IMG/VR virus record: IMGVR_UViG_3300029309_000016 | Location: 1 to 59,702 of that record | Length of the DNA stretch: 59,702 nucleotides | Strand: one strand, 5' to 3' | Source of the DNA: a virus | Part shown: in pieces, positions 26,814 to 35,508 of the stretch | Layout: each line of letters starts with the position of its first letter | Numbering within the stretch: the stretch's first letter is position 1 | The notes under the pieces: model-generated | Seen by the model: only the letters and a program-made list of their open reading frames with translations | What the model was told of the DNA's origin: nothing | Database searches by the model: none | Position numbers and translations under genes: made by a program

Positions 26814-27944
26814 TTAAGCTACTGATATAAGTCGTTCTTTTATGATACCAACTTTCTCACCGGCTCTTTCTTTCTTAAACTCTTCGAGTTCTTTCTCTAG
26901 AGCTTCTGTCTCCCATGTTTTGTAGTCATGCTCAAAGTATGGTGTAGTTATAGACATATCATTGTCTAAATCTACAATACCATAAGCATAGTACTCACAA
27001 CATCTCATCTTCATATAAGAATAATCAGATGGTACTGCAACTACATTCATAGGATTTACAAGACATGCAAGGTAAACGTTACCTCCACTTCCGCCAAATC
27101 CTTTGACGTATCCTGGTGCACCAACATGTAGTCCACTAGAACAAGTATTCATAGGATTGCTATCACACTTACCTCTATCCATAGTAACAGGAGAGCCAAG
27201 TCTGATTTGTGTACTGCCTTGATGCCAATCAGTAAACTCTGGTGCTTCTACCGTTTCATCTGTAAGATTATTTATAGAAGTAAACATCTCTTCTAGATTA
27301 CCAGCAACATGATCTGGTGCAATAAAGTTACCAGAACTATCTGTTATCAGATCAGTCTCTACAATAGAAAAGTCACCATTTTTATCTACAACTGTATACT
27401 TTGTAGGATCACCACCAGAAGCTTTTAATTGTATATACTCTTTTGGTACCCACATATTTACTGCTTTGTATGTTTTCTTGGTCTTCTTTACAGACTTGTA
27501 AGCTATAAAATAACCAGAGTCTGTAATAGGAAACTCATACTGATCCATAAAACTATACAGATCTCTCTTTACATGATCTGCAGGATTTAACATAGTCAAC
27601 TTCCAAAAGTTAACAAGAGGAGTTAGAGGAATATCGTTCTCTATAAACTCTCTCATTTTATTTAGAAGTTTAGACGGTAGTGGTTCACTATAACCTTTAA
27701 GAAACCAGTTACCCATACTATCTCTTACAAGACTATCTTGACCATATATCGCAGATGTAGGATCAAATTCTTGTATGAGTTCTTCTACAAGTAAATTAGT
27801 TGGATTCAATGCTACAGTCTTTATTCTTTCGTATAATGACTGAGCTTTAGTCTTATCGGATTCGCTCTTGTAGTAGCTTATACCGTTGACCAACGCAGTA
27901 ACATCTTTGTCACTGCGTATTGCAAATATTTGATTTTTACTCAT
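26814..27944 (-). CDS. rIIB: rIIB-like protein
   Basis: 376 residues from MSKNQIFAIRS. This start sits one base after the rIIA stop and is preferred to an upstream ATG at 27977 that would overlap rIIA. The middle (PLVNFWKLTMLNP, then SGYFIAYKSVKK) and the C-terminal part (CSSGLHVGAPGYVKGFGGSG, then VNPMNVVAVPSDYSYMKMR, then CEYYAYGI) match the conserved pattern of T4 rIIB relatives. rIIB works with rIIA at the membrane and is linked to exclusion by resident prophages. Its biochemical role is not settled. Confidence 0.85.
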   Translation of the reverse strand: MSKNQIFAIRSDKDVTALVNGISYYKSESDKTKAQSLYERIKTVALNPTNLLVEELIQEFDPTSAIYGQDSLVRDSMGNWFLKGYSEPLPSKLLNKMREFIENDIPLTPLVNFWKLTMLNPADHVKRDLYSFMDQYEFPITDSGYFIAYKSVKKTKKTYKAVNMWVPKEYIQLKASGGDPTKYTVVDKNGDFSIVETDLITDSSGNFIAPDHVAGNLEEMFTSINNLTDETVEAPEFTDWHQGSTQIRLGSPVTMDRGKCDSNPMNTCSSGLHVGAPGYVKGFGGSGGNVYLACLVNPMNVVAVPSDYSYMKMRCCEYYAYGIVDLDNDMSITTPYFEHDYKTWETEALEKELEEFKKERAGEKVGIIKERLISVA

Positions 27945-27956
27945 TTTACTTAAATT
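27944..27956 (-). repeat. Third copy of the AATTTAAGTAAAA start-site repeat
   Basis: Minus-strand AATTTAAGTAAAA at the rIIA stop/rIIB start matches 13 of the 14 bases of the tandem repeat in front of rIIA (30254-30281). It contains the rIIA stop TAA and its last base begins the rIIB ATG. It may serve as a translation-enhancing A-rich leader in a host that does not use Shine-Dalgarno pairing. Confidence 0.6.
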
Positions 27957-30249
27957 TATTGATTTTATAATATACAACTTTATAATGGTCTTTTATAATA
28001 CTTTTTAGTATGTTAAGACCTTTCTCTGGAGTATTTTTATACTCTTTTAAATTACTAGGGGACACATCTACAGTATATGTTAAGTAGTATATCTCATTAA
28101 ATATACTTCTAAGCATATTGTTAATAGACTTTATACAATATCCGTTGACAGAAAAGTTATCTGGAGCATATGGAATACCGTAGTATTCTAGTAGCTTCTT
28201 AACTTCTACTTCCATCTTACCTTCTTTGTACTCTTCTCCCATATCTCCTCTTCTACGTGTATTAAAAATAGGGTCTACTTGACCATAGTTTTGTATTGCA
28301 CAAGTTTTTGTAAATATCCCTTCAAAGGATTTAGGAAATATGTTAGTGTTCTCTATTATAGTATTAAGATGTTTATAGAAATTGTTAAAAGTTTCAGCCT
28401 CTTTAAACGAAGTTATCCAATTGTAATTCTTGATAATGTACTCCTTTATAGATAATGCACCCATGTTAGAATAATGTTTAACATGACTGCCTGCTATCTT
28501 GTGTATTTGTACACGCTTTTTACCAATTTGTAACACGTCTCCACGTCTATCCATTCTACCACCCATATAAGAAAATATATAACTAAACTTATCTAGAATA
28601 TCTATTTCGTCTTGTGTACCATATATAATAGTAGTACCAGAATTTATTAATTCTTCTACCGCTACATAGGTAGTACTAAGTTTTTTATATGTAATATCAG
28701 ACTGACTATCTCTATGATAATATCTTTCATAGTGAGGTATTCTAGCACATACAGCACCTCTAGGTGCTTTTGTTTTAACTCTAGTAGCTACAACTGGTTT
28801 ATAAGACTCAGGTACAACTATCTTGTCATAGCTTTGTGTGTTATCTTTTATATATTTTAACAACAAAGGTTTGACTATCTTATAGTCTTCTTGTGCGTCT
28901 TTATACCAATTGCTTTTATTCCAGTCGGGCTCTTGTTTAGCTTCTACACATACAAAAGTACCAGATTGAATTACTTCATCATGAATATAATTACTCTTCA
29001 AGGAACTAAGCTTGTCTGCTTTTCTAAACCAATGATCTAGATCATAGTTAGTAAACAAAGTGTGAGCTTCATTGCCATACTTCTTTAAATTTCTCTGACC
29101 GTCTATAATTCTATAAGTCTTTAAAACTAATGATAGCATGTTTTGATCTACAGCAACTCCCCATGGAGCAAACTTAGGACGATCTGCACTTCTCATAGTA
29201 AAACTAATATCTATAGTATATTCTCCTACAGGTAGTTTAATTATATTACTATTTCTATGATTACAGTCTATAAAGTACTGTCTAAAATCTGTTACTTTAT
29301 CCCAGTTAGTCTGGTACATATCTATAAGCTCTTGTCTAGCTAGCTTATACTTGTCTTTTATTGCTTTGATAGTTCTATCATTATACTCAATGCTTTCACG
29401 AGACATAGTTACGTCTATCTCACCGATATCAAACTTAAGAGCAATTGTAGTTCTATTCCAATAATTACAATACATACTATCATCTTGAGTATACTCACTT
29501 AATTCAGCAAGAGATTTATCTAGAGGATAACTTACACCGCCAAGACATATAGATAGATTATACTCAGTGTTATTATCAGTAGAGGCAATCCAATGTTTAC
29601 CTTGAATGACTTTGTAATCACGATCTATATCTAGTCCTATATAACGAATGTTACTAAAAAATCTAAGCTGATGTTTACACTCATCCTTAAACTTCTCTTC
29701 GTCTCCTGCTCTAACTGGTAGAATAACAGTAGTACCATTACGTTCAGTTGATTTCTCTTGCTTTAATAATTTGATTACAGGTACTTCTTCTCCTCTATGT
29801 ACTACATAGTTGTATGATATACCACCATATATGGTGTTAACCTCAAATACATCAGTGTAAGCTAGAGGACTCTTTGCACCTATACCAAATCCACCAATCT
29901 CATTATTTGTATCTCTCTTGGTGGAGGAGAAATACTTGGAATATATATCCTTGATTCTTTCAGGGCTTAGACCAACACCCACATCCTGGAAGCTAATCTT
30001 ACCGTTCTTTCCTGTCAAAGGATCTGCTGGTACCATAGTAATGACAACGTCATCTTTTATATCAGCTTCTCTATGAGAGTCAAAACAGTTAGAAGTTACC
30101 TCACGAACGATAGAACCAATCTTGTTAGAATATAAGGTGTCAGAGAAACCTCTAAATAATATACCTATATTCTTTTTATCTATTCCAAAGTCTATACTTT
30201 TATTCACAGTTCCTACACTCTGAATATCAGAATTACTTACTATTTTCAT
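27946..30249 (-). CDS. rIIA: rIIA-like GHKL ATPase
   Basis: 767 residues. The N-terminal GHKL ATP-binding fold shows the Bergerat motifs REVTSNCFDSHREAD (the Asn/Asp helix), then FQDVGVGLSPERI, then GGFGIGAKSPLAYTDVF (glycine lid). The remainder is long and less conserved, as in T4 rIIA. It would form a membrane-associated pair with rIIB, directly downstream, and protect infection against host or prophage exclusion. It ends in NKFK, like the gene upstream (VKFK), because both stops lie in the same leader repeat. Its start follows two tandem copies of that repeat. Confidence 0.9.
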   Translation of the reverse strand: MKIVSNSDIQSVGTVNKSIDFGIDKKNIGILFRGFSDTLYSNKIGSIVREVTSNCFDSHREADIKDDVVITMVPADPLTGKNGKISFQDVGVGLSPERIKDIYSKYFSSTKRDTNNEIGGFGIGAKSPLAYTDVFEVNTIYGGISYNYVVHRGEEVPVIKLLKQEKSTERNGTTVILPVRAGDEEKFKDECKHQLRFFSNIRYIGLDIDRDYKVIQGKHWIASTDNNTEYNLSICLGGVSYPLDKSLAELSEYTQDDSMYCNYWNRTTIALKFDIGEIDVTMSRESIEYNDRTIKAIKDKYKLARQELIDMYQTNWDKVTDFRQYFIDCNHRNSNIIKLPVGEYTIDISFTMRSADRPKFAPWGVAVDQNMLSLVLKTYRIIDGQRNLKKYGNEAHTLFTNYDLDHWFRKADKLSSLKSNYIHDEVIQSGTFVCVEAKQEPDWNKSNWYKDAQEDYKIVKPLLLKYIKDNTQSYDKIVVPESYKPVVATRVKTKAPRGAVCARIPHYERYYHRDSQSDITYKKLSTTYVAVEELINSGTTIIYGTQDEIDILDKFSYIFSYMGGRMDRRGDVLQIGKKRVQIHKIAGSHVKHYSNMGALSIKEYIIKNYNWITSFKEAETFNNFYKHLNTIIENTNIFPKSFEGIFTKTCAIQNYGQVDPIFNTRRRGDMGEEYKEGKMEVEVKKLLEYYGIPYAPDNFSVNGYCIKSINNMLRSIFNEIYYLTYTVDVSPSNLKEYKNTPEKGLNILKSIIKDHYKVVYYKINKFK

Positions 30250-30253
30250 AATT

Positions 30254-30281
30254 GTTTTACTTAAATTGTTTTACTTAAATT
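30254..30281 (-). repeat. Tandem 14-bp repeat before rIIA
   Basis: Two perfect, adjacent copies of AATTTAAGTAAAAC (minus strand) fill the 21-base gap between the zinc-ribbon gene and rIIA and reach into the end of the zinc-ribbon gene. The first contains that gene's stop codon. A third, 13-base copy sits at the rIIB start. It is either a leader element for translation or a protein-binding site. Confidence 0.7.
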
Positions 30282-30513
30282 TCACTGTATTATTTCCTAC
30301 ATGAACAAAGTCATGCCCGCACTTTTCACAATTGGCTTCATTAGTTTTCCAGTTAAAAACTAGATAACTCTTGTAACAATTAGGACACATTATTGCTGGT
30401 GTCTTATTGCTAGTCATCATAGGTTCTTCTGGTATATTCATGCCTGCTTGATCTCTAGCTTCTTGAGCTGCTTGTTCTTGCATTTCAATAAACAGTTGTT
30501 TCATTTTACCCAT
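30271..30513 (-). CDS. Small zinc-ribbon protein
   Basis: 80 residues. The N-terminal half is a Gln/Glu-rich helix. The C-terminal half is a four-cysteine zinc ribbon, CPNC...NCEKC in IMCPNCYKSYLVFNWK and NEANCEKCGHDF. Such small ribbons often bind DNA, RNA or polymerase. It overlaps NinB by eight bases and precedes rIIA. Function unknown. Confidence 0.7.
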   Translation of the reverse strand: MGKMKQLFIEMQEQAAQEARDQAGMNIPEEPMMTSNKTPAIMCPNCYKSYLVFNWKTNEANCEKCGHDFVHVGNNTVKFK

Positions 30514-30985
30514 TATTTTCTATTTTAATGTCATATTTAATTTCTGTTTGAGGGTCTGGTATCTCTATATCTAAACTACCTACCGCCCAGTTTCTTACAT
30601 TATCTAGATACTTAACAAATTCATCCGTAGACAATTGTTTAGTAGACTTTGATAATGTCCCTAATACCTCACCATCACCAGAAACTATATCGTCTCTTAG
30701 AAAATTAGATCTAAGAAACTGATGTACATCGTCTCTAGTCAATGGACTGGTAACACTATGATCATCAATATCAGTACGAGTATACCCAAGCTCAATGAAT
30801 CTTTCTCTAATGAGATGTACAACTACACCCCAATAGTACCTATTCTGAGGATTGGTACGCTTGTTCGTTTTATTGATGGTTATCTCTACCACTTTCTCAT
30901 GGTAGGTATTCAGCTCATCGTTTACTACGAGAGGCTGATCCGGTATAATTCTACCGCTGCTAATCTTCGCTATAAAATTCATCAT
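30506..30985 (-). CDS. NinB-like recombination protein
   Basis: 159 residues. KTNKRTNPQNRYYWGVVVHL matches the QNxxYW core of NinB-type recombination proteins. The end (TDEFVKYLDNVRNWAVGSL, then IEIPDP) matches their usual C-terminal helix and PDP motif. Lambda NinB binds single-stranded DNA and can replace host recombination functions. It overlaps the RusA-like gene by 26 bases, so the two are probably coupled. An alternative start is the second Met. Confidence 0.85.
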   Translation of the reverse strand: MMNFIAKISSGRIIPDQPLVVNDELNTYHEKVVEITINKTNKRTNPQNRYYWGVVVHLIRERFIELGYTRTDIDDHSVTSPLTRDDVHQFLRSNFLRDDIVSGDGEVLGTLSKSTKQLSTDEFVKYLDNVRNWAVGSLDIEIPDPQTEIKYDIKIENNG

Positions 30986-31562
30986 AAAAATTATGTTTTA
31001 ATACTTCATCACGTTCTTCTGACTCTATTATAAATACTAGCTTACGCTGTGATTCATTATCAACAGGCACAAATTCTGGTGCCGCTGACTTTGTAACATA
31101 TCTAATATCATCATCAGGTATGATTCCTTTCTTTACTAATAAATCCTGAAAACACTTGTTATAAAGCCACTGGTTATCTAAATCCCAGTTTGCTTGCCTT
31201 ATTGTATCATGCATTTTCAATGATATTCTTATAGGTAAATTCTCTATAGGTTTTAAATCTTTTATATGTGGTATAAAAGAATCCTTTACAGAGTTTACAA
31301 CCTTAGATCTTATATGTGGACTCATTCTTGCATTATATAATGCTTGTCCGTTTATAGTAAGATACTTTGGTTTACCAATAGTTCTTGGATTTGCAACAAC
31401 AAACTCACCGTTTGCGTCTATCATTCTACCTCTAGAATCAAAACTATTATTTTTATATTTTTTAGGTATTTTACCACCTCGTTTATAATATTTGATTCTT
31501 CTGGCTTTTGATATCATTACCTTCTTTAAAAATAAAGGTATACTTATTTCTATTTTATCCAT
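30960..31562 (-). CDS. rusA: RusA-like Holliday junction resolvase
   Basis: 200 residues. WDLDNQWLYNKCFQDLLVKK followed by GIIPDDDIRYVTKS has the D-x-D-N...K...D/L then IIPDDD pattern of RusA endonucleases, which cut four-way junctions. The acidic residues there would bind magnesium. The N-terminal 60 residues are basic (KKVMISKARRIKYYKRGGK). It is longer than E. coli RusA (120 residues) because of this extension. It is nested by overlaps between NinB and the primase. Confidence 0.85.
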   Translation of the reverse strand: MDKIEISIPLFLKKVMISKARRIKYYKRGGKIPKKYKNNSFDSRGRMIDANGEFVVANPRTIGKPKYLTINGQALYNARMSPHIRSKVVNSVKDSFIPHIKDLKPIENLPIRISLKMHDTIRQANWDLDNQWLYNKCFQDLLVKKGIIPDDDIRYVTKSAAPEFVPVDNESQRKLVFIIESEERDEVLKHNFYDEFYSED

Positions 31563-32545
31563 GGAAATTTCTTTTTTGCTTGTGCAACTAAGTTTAATGT
31601 AGACTCTAGTCCATGCGTGCGATAGTAATCAGATATATCCTTTGCTCTATAGTCTATACTACCAAACCTACCATTCGTTAGAAACATAGGTTGAGCATTG
31701 TACTTTCTAAACAGCACGTTAGCCATCTTAATACCAGGTAGATCAAAGTCCATAAAAGAAAACAAATGTTGAAATCTTGTGGACAAGTCTTCAATATCTT
31801 TATCTTCTATTTGTACAACCTCAGATGCAGGAGCACATGCTATTATACCAAGATTACGAAGACACATAACATCCTTCATAGACTTGGTAATAATCAAATA
31901 TGATCCTGAAGGAGGAAGTTGATCCATACCCTGCCAGCTATTAAAATTAGATATCCATCTAAATGCATTCCGCTGAGGCATATATATTTTATACTTGCCT
32001 ACACCAAATCTATATGCATAAGCTAAATCACTCTTAGCTCTAGAATATATGACTTTGGTATTGTAGAATACTATTTCACATGGATACACATTATACATAT
32101 CTAGTGTACCTCGGTTGATTCCATACGATGACCAATACTCTCTATCATGTTGATCCCAATGTCTTACCTTTATTTGTATTACAGACTCTTTGGGTTCTAA
32201 CTTAATTTTAGAATACTCTTGTATCTTACCAACACTTACTACACCTCTACCATTAACAAGATTAAAATCCTCTGCACATCTATGTAGTGCTTCTTGATAA
32301 TTAAGACCATACTTATATTGTATTATCTTAATCCAATCACCACTAAATCCTTGAGCCCAGTCTTTGAAGTAAATAGTACCATTACCATTTGCCCAAAAAC
32401 TACAGGAAGGATTATTATCTCTTCGCAAAGGAGATCTAACACTCTTGTTATTAACACGTATGCCCAAGTAATATTCTAATATTTGTACTTGGTCTAATCT
32501 ATCTAGTATAAACTCTTTAGTTACAACTGGATTTAAATTATACAT
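31550..32545 (-). CDS. DNA primase, TOPRIM type
   Basis: 331 residues. The N-terminus (VRSPLRRDNNPSCSF, GTIYFKDWAQGFSGDWI) is the CHC2-type primase fold without its zinc cysteines. The TOPRIM domain follows: LIITKSMKDVMCLRNLGI (the Glu of the usual 'EG' motif is replaced by KS) and then LFSFMDFDLPGIKMAN (DxD). It would prime replication for the DnaB-like helicase and polymerase A in the same block. There is no helicase domain, unlike T7 gp4. It is preceded by a hairpin, so it may be made at a lower level than the SSB-like protein. Confidence 0.85.
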   Translation of the reverse strand: MYNLNPVVTKEFILDRLDQVQILEYYLGIRVNNKSVRSPLRRDNNPSCSFWANGNGTIYFKDWAQGFSGDWIKIIQYKYGLNYQEALHRCAEDFNLVNGRGVVSVGKIQEYSKIKLEPKESVIQIKVRHWDQHDREYWSSYGINRGTLDMYNVYPCEIVFYNTKVIYSRAKSDLAYAYRFGVGKYKIYMPQRNAFRWISNFNSWQGMDQLPPSGSYLIITKSMKDVMCLRNLGIIACAPASEVVQIEDKDIEDLSTRFQHLFSFMDFDLPGIKMANVLFRKYNAQPMFLTNGRFGSIDYRAKDISDYYRTHGLESTLNLVAQAKKKFPWIK

Positions 32546-32567
32546 ACTATTATATTTAATAAGAAAA

Positions 32568-32585
32568 GGACACCGTTAGGTGCCC
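32568..32585 (-). terminator. Hairpin between SSB-like gene and primase
   Basis: On the minus strand GGGCACC-TAAC-GGTGTCC (one G-U pair) is followed by TTTTCTT. It lies 72 bases after the SSB-like gene and 23 before the primase start, so it probably attenuates transcription and lets the SSB-like protein be made in excess. Confidence 0.75.
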
Positions 32586-32657
32586 TCTTCAATTATAAAA
32601 CTAAATTAAAAATTTAAACTAAACTTATGTCACGAAAACATAAATAAAGATACAAGT

Positions 32658-33281
32658 TTACCAGAGATCACCTTCAGAACCAGATGATTCTTTAGTTATT
32701 TCTGCTTCACTTGTAGGTGCTGCCGCATTTAAGTTATCTCTAGAAGAGACAGTTAAATTGACATCACTATCTTGAGATAAGATAAAAGGTTGTAGAGGAC
32801 GCTGAGGGAACTGTAAATACTTACCCTGTTTGTCATATACACACTTTATCTTAAACTTCAGACCTTCATATGAGTTACCAACAAGATCTATAACGTTCTT
32901 GCCAAGCTCATCCCATGTAGCACCTTGTAACATTGCCTTCTCTTTTGGAACAAAAGCACACAATATATGAAATAACGACTCACCTACATTACGTAGTAAG
33001 TCTTTGTGTAATTGTTCGGGTGTAGAAGACCAAGGTCTACCAGAAGATGCAGCGTTCTTAGCTGACTCTTTGAGTCTATCTAAGGATGTAACTTCCATAT
33101 AAGTCTGTGTAAATTTAGCACCTTCATCATCTTGGAAGTAAAATCTAATTACATTACCTCCTGTGCCATCTTGTCTTAGAGTGTCGAACGTTACGTCTAC
33201 TAGACTAACATTCTCATTAATACCAGCATTCATTAGTTTGTAGTTGCTAGTATTAGGTTGTGTTTCTACTAATTTGTACAT
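32658..33281 (-). CDS. Single-stranded-DNA-binding-like protein
   Basis: 207 residues. A beta-rich start (VSLVDVTFDTLRQDG, then VIRFYFQDDEGAKFTQTYMEV) suits an OB fold. The end is a Ser/Glu/Asp-rich flexible tail finishing GSEGDLW, like the acidic aromatic-ended tails of phage SSBs that recruit partners. Its place beside the Sak4-like ATPase, and a separate hairpin giving high expression, fit an SSB. The family is not certain. Confidence 0.6.
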   Translation of the reverse strand: MYKLVETQPNTSNYKLMNAGINENVSLVDVTFDTLRQDGTGGNVIRFYFQDDEGAKFTQTYMEVTSLDRLKESAKNAASSGRPWSSTPEQLHKDLLRNVGESLFHILCAFVPKEKAMLQGATWDELGKNVIDLVGNSYEGLKFKIKCVYDKQGKYLQFPQRPLQPFILSQDSDVNLTVSSRDNLNAAAPTSEAEITKESSGSEGDLW

Positions 33282-33329
33282 AAAAATTGATTTAAAATTA
33301 TATTAAAATTGTATATGCAATATACAAAA

Positions 33330-33995
33330 TTAATCTGATTTGTATATTCTTTTCCACTCAAAATCAAAGATCTTTCCGGCTAGATGAGGTAGTCTAGTAC
33401 CTGCTTCAACTTCATCAGAAGACTGAAATGATATAAGCAGTTTGCCTTGTGACTCACTTCTATATACAAATCCAATAGCGTCAGATTTAGCCATGACATA
33501 ATTCTTTAATTTTCCTGATAAATCTAGAGAGCTAACATTAACTTCTACTGAGTCCGTACCAATGATAGTTTTCTTTCTGTGTCCTATAATAATAACTTGT
33601 TCACAGCATTCCATAAGAGCACTAATCATATTCATGACTCGTGTTCTTACTTGATTATAACCATCACCAAACGGGATTTTAGCATAGCTTTCTACATTAT
33701 TTGCAATTGCTACGTCCTTCTCGAACCACGCAACCACATTATCAATAGTATCAAGAGCAATGTAATCATAATTGTTACCTTCTTTTAGTGCTTTTACTGC
33801 TGCCTTTAGTTCAGATGTGTTGTTAACTTGCAGTTTCATAGCATCTACATACTTCGTGCCCTTTTCTGTATCAATAATTAAACAGTTATCTAATTTAGAT
33901 AACATCGTTGTCTTCCCTACTTTTGACTGTCCAAAGATAGTTAACAGTGAGGGGTTTACTGTTTTTGATTTAATAACTTGTGTGGGTAATTCCAT
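33330..33995 (-). CDS. RecA-fold ATPase, Sak4/AAA_24-like
   Basis: 221 residues. The Walker A motif is FGQSKVGKTT, the Walker B region YDYIALDTID, and QVIIIGHRKK follows, as in the AAA_24/Sak4 family of phage RecA-like proteins. These help single-strand annealing or recombination together with an SSB, which is the neighbouring gene here. An A/T-rich leader precedes the start. Confidence 0.85.
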   Translation of the reverse strand: MELPTQVIKSKTVNPSLLTIFGQSKVGKTTMLSKLDNCLIIDTEKGTKYVDAMKLQVNNTSELKAAVKALKEGNNYDYIALDTIDNVVAWFEKDVAIANNVESYAKIPFGDGYNQVRTRVMNMISALMECCEQVIIIGHRKKTIIGTDSVEVNVSSLDLSGKLKNYVMAKSDAIGFVYRSESQGKLLISFQSSDEVEAGTRLPHLAGKIFDFEWKRIYKSD

Positions 33996-34013
33996 TTTTT
34001 ATTTTATTTTAAT

Positions 34014-34976
34014 TTAAAAAAGTTTCTCTTCGTAGGTGTCAAATCTACCGTGCTGTAGATTATTACGCAATCTTGTCAGTCCTGCTGTGCCTGTTCTATT
34101 CTTTAGACAATGCAGAGCTACAAGATCAGTCGTAGGAAATCTCTTCTTACCATAGTATTCTAAGTTAAGAAGTGCCGGTTGATGCAGTACCATAACTACA
34201 TCAGCTGAATGATAGATCTGTTTGCTACCGTGTATATCTGTTTTTGTAGGATAATGCAAAGACGGATTTGTAGGATCCCTACGTTCTTTCGATTCCATCT
34301 TGTCATTCATCTGTCCAACCAGTATATTACAAGTACCAAATTCTTTTCGTACTTGTATAAACATCTTGCCTAGTTCTGCAAGAGATTGTATTTCATTCTC
34401 TCCTGCAGTTGGTGTAACTAGTAAGGTGTGATCAAGAGATACAACTACTTTACTATCTTTGAATTCATTACAGAAGTCATTAATAGTAGCATATATTCTA
34501 TCTCTAGTAGAGGGGGTCTCAACATAATAGACATTATTATTCTTCATCCTAGAGTATGTTTCTCTAATAAGATCAAGCTCTTCCATGCTTAGAGGCTTGT
34601 CAGATGATACTAGTTTTCTATAGTCAACATCATTCAGTTGTGATATCTTTCTAATCATTTCATCTTTGGCGTGCATTTCAAAACTAAAGTGTAATACTTT
34701 TATGTCTTGATTACCTAAATAATACGATGTAAAGTCTGTGTGCAACATGTTGACAAAGAAAGACTTACCATGACCTGATGCTCCAGCAAGAAAATATGTT
34801 TGTCCAAAATGAAAACCACCAAGTAGCATAGTATTTACTTTCTGCCACCGTGTAGCAAGAAAGGGTCTCTTGTTTAGAGCTCCTTCCTCTAGGAATTTAT
34901 CGGCTTCCTTTATAGCCTGATCTGCTGTCTTTATCTGAAGACTAGTAAATCTTTTCGTTTGGAGATTCGAATCCAT
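34014..34976 (-). CDS. DnaB-like replicative helicase, C-terminal domain only
   Basis: 320 residues. It has LLGGFHFGQTYFLAGASGHGKS (Walker A in GASGHGKS), then VLHFSFEMHAKDEM, VVVSLDHTLLV (Walker B region), and CNILVGQMNDKM, with a C-terminal arginine-finger-like KNRTGTAGLTRLRN. This is the RecA-like motor of DnaB helicases. The N-terminal primase-binding domain of full DnaB (about 460 residues) is absent. It unwinds DNA for polymerase A. It overlaps the gene upstream by 35 bases. Confidence 0.85.
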   Translation of the reverse strand: MDSNLQTKRFTSLQIKTADQAIKEADKFLEEGALNKRPFLATRWQKVNTMLLGGFHFGQTYFLAGASGHGKSFFVNMLHTDFTSYYLGNQDIKVLHFSFEMHAKDEMIRKISQLNDVDYRKLVSSDKPLSMEELDLIRETYSRMKNNNVYYVETPSTRDRIYATINDFCNEFKDSKVVVSLDHTLLVTPTAGENEIQSLAELGKMFIQVRKEFGTCNILVGQMNDKMESKERRDPTNPSLHYPTKTDIHGSKQIYHSADVVMVLHQPALLNLEYYGKKRFPTTDLVALHCLKNRTGTAGLTRLRNNLQHGRFDTYEEKLF

Positions 34977-35508
34977 CTGTATCTGTTTTCATAAGTTCTA
35001 AAATAGTTTTCCATTGCTCTGTCTCTATCCACTTCTCCATGCCCATAGTAATCAGATGATTATCTTTTGCATAGTCTAGACACTTCATGACTTTCATATG
35101 CAGAGCTCTTCTTGTAGCAATCTTTTTCTTATAATAATTACGTGTGCGCATCGTAGCATTACGACCGGGTAATCTCTTACTATCTACATATATATGTACA
35201 GGATACGCTTCAAAGAACTCTTCGTATGCAGCACTTGCGTCTGTATTGTAAAGATCTTTTATAAACTTATCTGTAACTGTATAGTTATCAGCAAGAGATG
35301 ATTTGGAATTGGGATTATCATCAATAAGATAACCCCTTTCTACCATATCATGTAACTCAGATGTAGAGAATCCACCCTCCATATGTACATACTTATATAA
35401 GGATGCATAATCATTCTCATATACTATGTACAAAAACAAAAACTGTGATGGACTTAACCCGTGTTTAGTCAGGAAGTCCACGTATTGTGCGGGTGTTTCT
35501 AAAATCAT
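34942..35508 (-). CDS. Winged-helix-like replication-block protein
   Basis: 188 residues. The first part (LSPSQFLFLYIVYENDYASL, then FSTSELHDMVERGYLID) looks like a winged helix. The second part is basic (RLPGRNATMRTRNYYKKKIA) and helical to the end. It lies between the SF2 helicase and the DnaB-like motor and overlaps both, so a helicase-loading or DNA-binding role is plausible. No family is recognised. Confidence 0.5.
   Translation of the reverse strand: MILETPAQYVDFLTKHGLSPSQFLFLYIVYENDYASLYKYVHMEGGFSTSELHDMVERGYLIDDNPNSKSSLADNYTVTDKFIKDLYNTDASAAYEEFFEAYPVHIYVDSKRLPGRNATMRTRNYYKKKIATRRALHMKVMKCLDYAKDNHLITMGMEKWIETEQWKTILELMKTDTDGFESPNEKIY

Noticed and set aside
27944-27977. Longer rIIB start at 27977
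   Set aside because: It would overlap rIIA by 32 bases; the start at 27944 follows the rIIA stop directly and sits at the end of the leader repeat.
34950-34980. tRNA T-loop-like GATTCGAATCC
   Set aside because: It is inside the overlap of two coding genes, and no cloverleaf arms fit around it. No tRNA gene was seen in the window.
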